A stretch of DNA of 12,945 bases, from NCBI GenBank assembly GCA_963843065.1, contig CAWJKX010000110.1:1-12945 (forward strand), read 5' to 3'. This document shows positions 7,417-12,945 of this stretch, one piece after another. A model generated the notes under the pieces. It ran no database searches and was not told the DNA's origin. It saw only the letters and a program-made list of their open reading frames with translations. Position 1 is the first letter of the stretch. Every line of letters starts with the position of its first letter. This DNA is from JAGVPT01 sp963843065. Its GTDB lineage: Bacteria > Bacteroidota > Ignavibacteria > UBA10030 > UBA8401. The translations under genes were made by a program, and so were the position numbers.

Positions 7417-8509
7417 GCGGGACAATCAACGTAGTGATCGTCGACGATTCCGCTTTCATGAGAAAATCTCTTGCAATGCTGCTGGAATCCGACCCTGGAA
7501 TAAAAGTGGTTGCCACGGCACGGGACGGCAAAGAGGGAATTGAGAAGATCAGGGAATTCAAACCCGACCTCGTCACGATGGATATTGAAATGCCCGTGAT
7601 GACGGGCCTGGAAGCCCTCGCTATCATCATGAAGGAAATGCCTCTTCCGGTACCTGATGGTCAGTTCACTGACGACCGAAGGGGCACAAGCGACGCTCGA
7701 TGCCCTCGCACTTGGAGCGGTAGATTTCATTCCAAAAGAGCTTTCCTACGTCTCGCTCGATATCGTCAAGATAAAGGCCGAACTCATTTCAAAAGTAAAA
7801 GAGATTGTCCGCAGCCGTTCTCTCGTCTTTCGACTGCAGCGGATCCGCACTGCCAATCAACACATCAGAGGTCCCGTTCCCAAGAGACCATTCATCGTCC
7901 ACGCACCTTTCGTACCTTCAAAGAGGGACAATTTCAAAGCTGTAGTGCTTGGAATATCAACAGGGGGGCCATTTGCACTTTTGGAAACGCTGCCAAAGCT
8001 GCCGGAAAATTTCCCGGTCGGGATTGCAGTCGTGCAGCATATGCCTCCCCGTTTCACAAAGTCGCTGGCGGAAAGGCTTGACGGTTTGAGTCAGGTTCAG
8101 GTGAAGGAGGCCGCAGACGGCGATGTTATGGAACCGGGCCTTGTGCTCATTGCTCCGGGAGGCCAGCACATGACGTTTGCACGATCGGCAATGACCATTC
8201 GTGTCAGGATAACAGATGAGCCGAAAAGTTACATTGTATCATCCTTCAGCCGACATCATGATGACATCCGCCGCCGAGACAATTAATGGTCCCTTGCTGG
8301 GTGTGATCATGACAGGAATGGGAAAAGACGGACTGGAGGGATTGAAGCTAATCAGAAAACATCAAGGGTACGTCATTGCGCAAGATGAGGAATCGTGCGT
8401 TGTCTATGGAATGCCGAAAGCCGCGGTTGATGAAGGAGTTGCGAACGCTGTTGTGCCGCTCCGCGACATGCCTGAAGCCATTGTCAAAGTTATACAGGGA
8501 GATGATTGA
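7413..8509 (+). CDS. cheB: Chemotaxis response regulator protein-glutamate methylesterase CheB, with two +1 frameshifts
   Basis: CheB removes receptor methyl groups when its receiver domain is phosphorylated by CheA. The receiver is in frame 0: D11-D12 and phosphoacceptor D57 in VTMDIEMPVMTG. The frame breaks at about 7653 after MPLPV. The +1 frame continues LMVSSLTTEGAQATLDAL, GAVDFIPK, then the methylesterase domain with the catalytic Ser in GISTGGP (near 7953) and His in VVQHMPPRFT (near 8038). A second +1 break at about 8236-8239 joins to HPSADIMMTSAAE and to the catalytic Asp in TGMGKDGLEG. It ends at TGA 8507-8509. Removing two bases gives about 364 residues, the usual CheB length. Every key residue survives, so the breaks look recent or artefactual. 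ATG 7413 overlaps the cheA stop (ATGA), indicating translational coupling. Confidence 0.93.
7647..7657 (+). other. First +1 frame break in cheB (extra C)
   Basis: Frame 0 reads CCG GTA CCT GAT. Skipping one C after GTA gives P-V-L-M-V-S-S-L-T, the conserved strand at the end of the CheB receiver. The bases CCGGTACTGA occur in frame, without the extra C, in fapA near 625-635, which shows how the unshifted form would look. Confidence 0.85.
8230..8245 (+). other. Second +1 frame break in cheB (one extra base)
   Basis: Frame A gives ITDEPKSYIV up to 8238 and the +1 frame gives HPSADIMMTSAAE from 8240. CheB proteins have xxPSADVxxxSAA at this place, shortly before the TGMGKDG active-site loop. 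Skipping the T after GTA (8239) or the G before TAT (8236) restores the frame. Confidence 0.8.
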
Positions 8510-8778
8510 TGGGAAAAAATAGCCAACAAGAGACTTCTTCATTTATAGATTTTGCATCCTTCCAGAATGTGCAGGCGACGAAGAAGGGGAGAAAAGGAAA
8601 TATTTTGAAAGCGGATTCTGTGGATTCGGGGACTGCAAGAAAAATTGAGGTTGAAGCCAATGAAGCGGATCAGCCGGGGATCATTCTTCACCGGAACGGG
8701 GAGATAATCGAAAGCGTCGAAGTCGTGTGTGTGTGCGGGAGGCATTCCGAGATACGTCTGGAATATGATGGCGACTAG
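8509..8778 (+). CDS. Small CxCG-motif protein downstream of cheB
   Basis: This 89-residue protein is not assigned to a named family here. The first 55 residues are polar and probably disordered. The last 35 form a compact beta-rich module: IILHRNGEIIESVEVVCVCG (residues 58-77) then RHSEIRLEYDGD. The pattern hydrophobic-x-R-x-G-x-x-(I/V)-x-x-(I/V)-x-V-x-C-x-C-G resembles short CxCG modules that I associate with flagellar and chemotaxis clusters, but I cannot verify a family. Cys74 and Cys76 are the only cysteines, too few for a zinc site in a monomer; a dimer could share one. ATG 8509 overlaps the cheB stop (TGATG) and has AGGGAG at 8496-8501, so it is very likely translated with cheB. No signal peptide or membrane segment is seen. 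Confidence 0.75.
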   Translation: MGKNSQQETSSFIDFASFQNVQATKKGRKGNILKADSVDSGTARKIEVEANEADQPGIILHRNGEIIESVEVVCVCGRHSEIRLEYDGD

Positions 8779-8874
8779 TTGCCACCTGTTTCATATTAAC
8801 CATCACTTTCCTTATTCATTCCGCTCTAAGTACCCAAAACCCCACAATCCTGAGATATTTTTCAGATGATTCTT

Positions 8875-8890
8875 TGGCATTCTTCTTGTC
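8875..8890 (+). promoter_or_regulatory. Candidate sigma-54-type promoter element upstream of the flgB operon
   Basis: TGGCATTCTTCTTGTC has the TGGCA (-24) and TTG (-12) blocks of the sigma-54 consensus TGGCACG-N4-TTGC at exactly the right spacing, but the usually invariant -12 GC is GT. Flagellar rod and hook genes are sigma-54 dependent in many bacteria, and the position suits (transcript start near 8901). A single match with a -12 mismatch is weak evidence, and rpoN in this genome is unknown. Confidence 0.3.
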
Positions 8891-8915
8891 GATTAGTTTC
8901 GAAAATCGGCAAGAA
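8883..8915. repeat. 12-bp inverted repeat (dyad), possible operator or RNA hairpin
   Basis: TTCTTGTCGATT at 8883-8894 is the reverse complement of AATCGGCAAGAA at 8904-8915 at 11 of 12 positions. The one mismatch would be a G-U pair in RNA. The spacer is 9 bases (AGTTTCGAA). There is no T-run on either side in either direction, so it is not an ordinary intrinsic terminator. It overlaps the -12 region of the promoter-like element and ends 20 bases before the 51-residue ORF. This suits an operator, or a 5'-leader hairpin controlling the basal-body operon. Confidence 0.6.
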
Positions 8916-8935
8916 CCAAGCGCAGAGTAAAGATC

Positions 8936-9091
8936 ATGGAATCGATAAGCATCAGCAAGAAAGAGTTCAGGCTTTTCATCGGAGTGTTTACCGCGATGAT
9001 CGCCGTTGTAGCCCTTCTCGCCGGCAAACAGCATGTTCGGCGCAGCACTGTGAGCCGCTACGAAGGCTGGTACGACAGCCTTGGGATTTAA
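8936..9091 (+). CDS. 51-residue single-pass membrane peptide ahead of flgB
   Basis: ATG 8936 to TAA 9089-9091 encodes a short protein with a polar, charged N-terminus (SISISKKEF), one clear hydrophobic segment at residues about 13-29 (LFIGVFTAMIAVVALLA) followed by positive residues (KQHVRR), and an aromatic tail (RYEGWYDSLGI). This is the layout of a one-span inner-membrane protein. The ribosome site is weak (AGAG at about 8924). It is the first ORF after the candidate promoter, with 47 bp to flgB. I do not recognise a family. Well-formed codons and the hydrophobic/charge pattern favour a real gene, but chance cannot be excluded at this length. Confidence 0.45.
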   Translation: MESISISKKEFRLFIGVFTAMIAVVALLAGKQHVRRSTVSRYEGWYDSLGI

Positions 9092-9138
9092 TCTTTAGAA
9101 TAACAGTTTGCCCCCCTCACTCTTGTGAAGGAACTGCA

Positions 9139-9564
9139 GTGAAACTTTTTGACACTACCAAAGTCCCGCTTCTCGGAAAAGCCCTGGATGTATACACGCT
9201 TCGCCAAAAAGTCATCTCTTCTAATATTGCCAACATTACCACTGTAGGATATCGAGCGAAGAGTGTCACGTTTGAAGATCAGATCGCAGGATCGATGCAG
9301 GAAAACGTGATCAGCCCGGCTGTTACCGATCAAGGCCACATTGCGGGAGCGGCGCCTGCTGCTGCCACAGGTTCGCAGATTGTGGAAGCACCGACGGAGA
9401 ACTCGCTCAGCGGTGATCCTCTCGCGAGCGGCCTTAATAATGTCGATATCGACAATGAGATGGCGAATCTTGCGAAAAACCAGATTCGATTTAAGTTTGC
9501 AGCTCGGCTTCTCACCGATACATTTCGCGATATCCAGGACAGCATAAGAGGCTCACAATCATGA
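9139..9564 (+). CDS. flgB: Flagellar basal-body rod protein FlgB
   Basis: FlgB forms the proximal rod in the periplasm and is exported by the flagellar type III apparatus without a cleaved signal. The 141-residue product starts at GTG 9139, preceded by AAGGAA at 9127-9132; an upstream in-frame extension to 8866 exists but lacks family similarity. The N-terminal rod motif reads LRQKVISSNIANITTVGYRA (residues about 21-40), with the NIAN-xT-x-GY core, followed by VTFEDQI. The centre is Ala/Gly/Thr-rich and variable. The C-terminal helix NVDIDNEMANLAKNQIRFKF matches the FlgB/FlgC D0 pattern (VD-E-M--L---Q--Y/F). The stop overlaps the flgC start (ATGA at 9561-9564). Confidence 0.95.
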   Translation: MKLFDTTKVPLLGKALDVYTLRQKVISSNIANITTVGYRAKSVTFEDQIAGSMQENVISPAVTDQGHIAGAAPAAATGSQIVEAPTENSLSGDPLASGLNNVDIDNEMANLAKNQIRFKFAARLLTDTFRDIQDSIRGSQS

Positions 9565-10058
9565 AAATGGACAAACTCTTTGCCGGGTTCAACATCAGCG
9601 CGATGGGCTTGACGGCACAGCGCAAAAGAATGAACGCGATCGCCAATAACATGGCGAACGCAGAAACGACCAAAACCGAGGACGGCGGGCCGTACAAGCG
9701 CAAGATCGTGGTTGTGAAGGCCGGAGCGGAACAATCATTCTCGTCGACCTTGAGTTCGATGAATGTGAAACTTGCCACAACGAATGCAGCGCACATTTCT
9801 GAGGTCAGCGAAGGAACGGCCGCAGAAGAAAGTGTGGGCGGCAGCGTTCAATCGTCGGAAACGGTGGATAATTCTCCTTTTAAGATGATCTATGACCCGG
9901 GACATCCGGACGCAGATAAAGACGGCTACGTGAAAATGCCGAATGTTAATGTCGTAACCGAGATGGTTGATATGATTTCCGCCTCACGCTCCTACGAAGC
10001 CAATGTCACGGCAATCGACGGGGCGAAAACGATGGCCAAAGACGCATTGGAGATTTGA
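9561..10058 (+). CDS. flgC: Flagellar basal-body rod protein FlgC
   Basis: FlgC is a proximal rod subunit assembled on FlgB and exported through the flagellar apparatus. The 165-residue protein has the rod N-terminus GFNISAMGLTAQRKRMNAIA followed by NNMANAETT, and the diagnostic C-terminal helix VVTEMVDMISASRSYEANVT just before AKDALEI. The conserved MPNVNVVTEM is complete. A somewhat long central section (residues about 55-120, rich in Ser, Ala and Glu) explains why it exceeds the roughly 135-150 residues common in the family. The start ATG 9561 overlaps the flgB stop; ATG 9567 two codons later is also possible. AGAGG at about 9546 may serve as ribosome site. Confidence 0.96.
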   Translation: MKMDKLFAGFNISAMGLTAQRKRMNAIANNMANAETTKTEDGGPYKRKIVVVKAGAEQSFSSTLSSMNVKLATTNAAHISEVSEGTAAEESVGGSVQSSETVDNSPFKMIYDPGHPDADKDGYVKMPNVNVVTEMVDMISASRSYEANVTAIDGAKTMAKDALEI

Positions 10059-10060
10059 CG

Positions 10061-10348
10061 ATGGAAGTGAACGATATTTCATCCTCAGCAATTCAGAATA
10101 TTCAGCCGAAGAGCAACGCTCCCGCTCAGCCGGAGCAATGGCAGAAGGAACTCGAAAAGGCAGCAGAGGGCAAAGCACCGCACGCAGAGCAAGCGAGTCC
10201 GAGCGCGACGCTCACGCGCGCTGAACAAACCTATTTCGAAGAACTTTTTCCGACTGCGGCGCCGGAGCTTCAAGCATACACGTTGTACAAGCAGGATGGT
10301 TCTCGATCTGCTTCGTCTTTGGGCACTGTCGTCGATCGTAAAGGATAA
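10061..10348 (+). CDS. Small unknown protein between flgC and fliE
   Basis: This 95-residue acidic protein starts at ATG 10061, two bases after the flgC stop, and ends four bases before the fliE start. Residues 1-50 are low-complexity and rich in Ala, Pro, Glu and Gln. The C-terminal half (LTRAEQTYFEELFPTAAPEL, then QAYTLYKQDGSRSASSLGTV and DRKG) looks structured, with an amphipathic helix and a short glycine-terminated tail. There is no signal peptide, membrane segment or cysteine. The position in the rod/MS-ring operon and tight spacing make it very likely a real co-expressed gene. An export chaperone or a small rod accessory protein would fit, but nothing in the sequence proves either. Confidence 0.7.
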   Translation: MEVNDISSSAIQNIQPKSNAPAQPEQWQKELEKAAEGKAPHAEQASPSATLTRAEQTYFEELFPTAAPELQAYTLYKQDGSRSASSLGTVVDRKG

Positions 10349-10352
10349 TGCG

Positions 10353-10661
10353 ATGAAACTTAATCAGGCCTTGACACTCCTGCCGAATATCGGCGGCCCG
10401 ACCAGCGGCAGTGAGGTCAACAACGCTCTTAAGGAATCGGGCGCATCGTTTGGCCAGACGCTCACGCAGGCGATCTCTGATGTGAATGATCTGCAATCCC
10501 AGGCCGGAAAGGCTGTTGAGAGCATGGTGGCTGGCGAAGGCACAGACCTCCACGATGTAATGATCGCCGTCGAAAAGGCTCGCACAAGCTTCGACCTGCT
10601 CATGGAGATCCGCAACAAGACTATCGATATGTACCAAGAAATAATGAGAATCCAGGTTTAG
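10353..10661 (+). CDS. fliE: Flagellar hook-basal body complex protein FliE
   Basis: FliE joins the MS-ring to the proximal rod and is the first substrate exported by the flagellar type III system. From ATG 10353 (AAAGGA at about 10340-10345 as ribosome site) the product is 102 residues, the normal FliE size. An in-frame start at 10296 would add 19 residues overlapping the preceding gene and is unlikely. Family features: SFGQTLTQAISDVNDLQSQA (residues about 32-51), then the GEGTDLHDVMIAVEKARTSF core and the C-terminal LLMEIRNKTIDMYQEIMRIQV, ending on the typical Q-V. It lies 3 bp upstream of fliF. Confidence 0.96.
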   Translation: MKLNQALTLLPNIGGPTSGSEVNNALKESGASFGQTLTQAISDVNDLQSQAGKAVESMVAGEGTDLHDVMIAVEKARTSFDLLMEIRNKTIDMYQEIMRIQV

Positions 10662-10664
10662 CGC

Positions 10665-12203
10665 ATGGCAGAGACTCAATCCGTCAACCAGCTCACGCAG
10701 TTTTTCCGCAGGCTTACGTTCAGGCAGCGTGTCATGTTTGGCACAGTTGCGTTGGTCGCGGTTATTGCGATTTCCAGCCTCGTCAGTGTGGTCAACCGTC
10801 CTTCGTACGCAACTCTCTTCAGCAACGTCAGCCCTCAGGATGCATCCAAGATCGTCGACAAATTGAAGGAAAAGAACGTTCCATACTCACTCGAGGACGG
10901 CGGAAGGTCCATCCTCGTGCCAAAGCAGCAAGTATATGATTTGCGGCTGTCGCTCGCCGGGGACGGACTCCCTCAATCGAGTGTCATCGGATACGAGATT
11001 TTTGACAGGACAAACTTAGGCATATCCGATTTTGTGCAGAAGATCAACTACCGTCGTGCTCTCGAAGGAGAACTTGCACGGACAATATTGGAGCTCGAAG
11101 AGGTTGAAGGTGCCCGCGTCCACATCGTTGTACCGGAGAAGGCACTTTTTAAGGAAGACGAAAAGACCGCGACTGCCTCGGTTGTTCTCAAGCTGAAATC
11201 CGGCAAACCGTTGCGCCAGGAAACGATCCAAAGTATTTCCCATCTGGTGGCCAGCAGTGTAGAGGGGTTGGAATCGAATAATGTTACGATTGTCGACTCC
11301 CGCGGGGTCCTTTTATCGGAAAGTACAAAACCGAATTCGTTGACGGCTCTCAGCTCGACTCAGTACGAGCTCCAGCAAAAGGTCGAAGCGTATCTGTCCC
11401 AAAAGGCCCAGGGACTTTTGGAGGGCGTTGTTGGCCCGGGGAATGCGTTGGTGCAGGTGAATGCAGATTTAGATTTTACACAGGCGGAAAGGAATCTCGA
11501 ACAGTACGACCCTGAAAACACCGCAGTGCGGAGCGAGCAGACATCCGAAGAAAAAAACTCGCTTAGCGACTCTCTCCCACCGTCTACACACACCAGCTCG
11601 GTAACGAACTACGAGGTCAATAAAACTGTCGAGCACATTGTTGAAAGCGTCGGCTCGGTCAAACGATTGTCCGTTGCGGCGATGATTAACGGAACGCAGA
11701 AAACAGTGGAGAAAAACGGTGTGAAGTCCTCTGAATATGTTCCGCTCAAACAGGACGAAATTAATCAGCTCACTGATATCGTAAAACGGGCAGTCGGATA
11801 CACCCCGCAGCGAAACGATGAAATATCGGTCGTCAACCTGCAGTTCGGAAATGCACTGCAGCAGGACGACCTGGTCTACAAAGACCAACCGTACGCAAAT
11901 TGGTACGACATAGGTGAAAAAGGCCTCCTTGTCGGCTTCATGCTTGCAGCGCTTTTCATCATCCGATCGCTTGTCAACAAAACCGTCGTGCATACGAGAG
12001 ATGCCGATTCGTCGCTTGAGCTCCGGACTGCCGAAGGGGTTTTAGTCTCGAAGAAGGCCGCGATTCGCCTTCCGTCTCCTGAAGATGAAATCTCTGAGGA
12101 TGCACTACTCCGGGCCGAAAAAAGAAAGCGAATCACCGAGTACGTAACCGACAAGCCCGATGATGCTGCGCGCTTGCTCAAAGTGTGGTTGGCAGAAGAA
12201 TAA
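10665..12203 (+). CDS. fliF: Flagellar MS-ring protein FliF
   Basis: FliF builds the MS-ring in the inner membrane, the base for the rod, export gate and C-ring. The 512-residue protein has the expected layout: cytoplasmic N-terminus, first membrane span at residues about 23-43, periplasmic ring-building domains (NRPSYATLFSNVSPQDASKI from 44; then YRRALEGELARTI, VEGARVHIVVPE at 147-158), a Ser/Glu-rich disordered stretch near 285-312, the second span at about 419-435 (GLLVGFMLAALFIIRSL), and a cytoplasmic tail ending DDAARLLKVWLAEE, the FliG-binding type of C-terminus. It is slightly shorter than many FliFs (about 530-560). ATG 10665 follows the fliE stop by 3 bases. Confidence 0.97.
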   Translation: MAETQSVNQLTQFFRRLTFRQRVMFGTVALVAVIAISSLVSVVNRPSYATLFSNVSPQDASKIVDKLKEKNVPYSLEDGGRSILVPKQQVYDLRLSLAGDGLPQSSVIGYEIFDRTNLGISDFVQKINYRRALEGELARTILELEEVEGARVHIVVPEKALFKEDEKTATASVVLKLKSGKPLRQETIQSISHLVASSVEGLESNNVTIVDSRGVLLSESTKPNSLTALSSTQYELQQKVEAYLSQKAQGLLEGVVGPGNALVQVNADLDFTQAERNLEQYDPENTAVRSEQTSEEKNSLSDSLPPSTHTSSVTNYEVNKTVEHIVESVGSVKRLSVAAMINGTQKTVEKNGVKSSEYVPLKQDEINQLTDIVKRAVGYTPQRNDEISVVNLQFGNALQQDDLVYKDQPYANWYDIGEKGLLVGFMLAALFIIRSLVNKTVVHTRDADSSLELRTAEGVLVSKKAAIRLPSPEDEISEDALLRAEKRKRITEYVTDKPDDAARLLKVWLAEE

Positions 12204-12219
12204 CCGTAAACGAGAAGCA

Positions 12220-12945
12220 TGCCAGAAACTCAATTATCAAGCAGACAAAAAGCAGCGTTGCTTGTGCTTTCACTCGACGTCGAAGCGGCAACGCGAATCA
12301 TGCGCAAGCTGACCCAGCAGGAAATAGAAGACCTGACTCTGGAGATCACCAACGTTCGGGGTGTACCTTCGCAAGTCATCGACAACGTCTCGGACGAGTT
12401 TCATCAGCTCATCGTTGCCCAGCAATATGTTGTCCAGGGAGGCTTGGATTATGCCCAGCAATTGCTCGAACACACGCTCGGTTTCGCCAAAGCTGCCGAC
12501 ATTCTGGAAAAGGTGAAAGTACTCTCTCACGTGACGGGTTTCGATATGTTGAAGAAGGCGGACCCAAAGCAGCTTGCCGGATTCCTCCAAAAAGAACATC
12601 CCCAGACCATCGCTCTCATTCTTTCGAACCTCAGCCCCGAGCAAACGGCCCAGGTGCTTTCCGAGTTCGCGGACGACCTGCGAAACGATGTCACATTCAG
12701 GATCTCAACGTTGGGCAAGGTAAACCCGGCGCTCCTATCGGAAATGGAAGATGTGCTCGAAGATATCGCGGAAGCGGAGATCAGCCAAAGCATGAGCTCG
12801 CTTGGGGGGACAAAATCAGTTGCGGCAATCCTCAATCGCTGCAGCACCGCTGAAGCAAAAGTCATCCTCGAGAGCATCGAGCAAAAAAATCCTCAGCTTG
12901 CGGGAGAGATCAAACGGCTGATGTTCCTCTTTGAAGATTTGCTTT
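12220..12945 (+). CDS. fliG: Flagellar motor switch protein FliG, cut by the window end
   Basis: FliG is the C-ring protein that binds FliF with its N-terminus and contacts the stator with its C-terminus, setting rotation. ATG 12220, with GAGAAG just upstream and 16 bp after fliF, opens a frame that runs off the window after 242 codons. The N-terminal domain begins SSRQKAALLVLSLDVEAATR. The middle domain carries the hallmark EHPQTIALILSNLSPEQ with E126-H127-P128-Q129. The conserved SLGGTKSVAAILN (residues 194-206) and IKRLMFLFEDLL (231-242) follow. About 90-100 residues, including the charged torque-generating helix, lie beyond the window. Confidence 0.97.

Larger units (their letters stand above)
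8779..8935. other. 157-bp non-coding gap separating chemotaxis and basal-body genes
   Basis: This is the longest gap in the window. The first half (about 8779-8865) is pyrimidine-rich with no ORF, dyad or hairpin I can support. The second half contains the inverted repeat and promoter-like element listed separately. No stem followed by a T-run is present, so I see no intrinsic terminator for the chemotaxis operon. Confidence 0.6.

Noticed and set aside
8866..9138. In-frame N-terminal extension of FlgB by 91 residues
   Set aside because: The extension has no rod-protein similarity, would be Arg/Ser-rich, and overlaps a better ORF and the dyad; GTG 9139 has a good ribosome site and the correct family length.
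10737..10750. TGGCACAGTTGC inside fliF as a sigma-54 promoter
   Set aside because: The -24 and -12 blocks are too close together and it lies within the coding sequence of the first FliF membrane span.
12185..12853. 222-codon + strand ORF overlapping the start of fliG
   Set aside because: Shadow frame: its product is Arg/Pro-rich without domain features, while the fliG frame encodes the EHPQTIA hallmark.
1..12945. CRISPR arrays, tRNA/rRNA genes, insertion sequences, attachment sites
   Set aside because: No regularly spaced repeats, cloverleaf-like segments, transposase reading frames or terminal inverted repeats were seen by eye.

Overview
This 12.9-kb window is a bacterial chemotaxis and flagellar gene cluster. 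Every gene is on the + strand and packed tightly. Many junctions are stop/start overlaps or gaps of a few bases, so this is one or two long operons. The products identify themselves: a FapA/DUF342 protein, a HEAT-repeat protein, CheR, two single-domain CheY proteins, a CheZ-like phosphatase, CheA, CheB, a small CxCG protein, then a short non-coding gap, a 51-residue membrane peptide, FlgB, FlgC, a 95-residue unknown, FliE, FliF and the first 242 residues of FliG. The organism is a flagellated, probably Gram-negative bacterium using the standard code, with mid-range GC by eye. The mix of FapA, a HEAT protein, a divergent CheZ and small unknowns inside the basal-body operon suggests a deep non-proteobacterial lineage, perhaps of the Bacteroidota/Ignavibacteria (FCB) type. 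That placement is a guess from layout, not a phylogeny.

Region 1 (46-8778) is the signalling operon. CheR and CheB set receptor methylation, CheA is the histidine kinase, the two CheYs are output regulators, and the CheZ-like protein should remove phosphate from CheY-P. No receptor and no free CheW gene is present, so these must lie elsewhere. CheA has a Pro/Ala-rich linker where the P2 CheY-docking domain often sits.

Region 2 (8779-8935) is the only gap over 100 bp. It holds a near-perfect 12-bp inverted repeat and an overlapping candidate sigma-54-like promoter. It is the natural start of the basal-body operon.

Region 3 (8936-12945) encodes rod proteins FlgB and FlgC, the rod/MS-ring adaptor FliE, the MS-ring FliF and the switch protein FliG (cut by the window end), with two small unknown ORFs between them.

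The most unusual feature is a set of four reading-frame breaks: one in fapA, one in cheA and two in cheB. At each, conserved family sequence continues in the +1 frame, as if one extra base were present. All four shift in the same direction, and catalytic residues on both sides are intact. Sequencing or assembly error is the leading explanation. Recent pseudogenisation and +1 recoding are the alternatives, and the same GTA-pyrimidine context at three of the four sites deserves a check. The complete reconstructed proteins would be about 470 (FapA), 611 (CheA) and 364 (CheB) residues.
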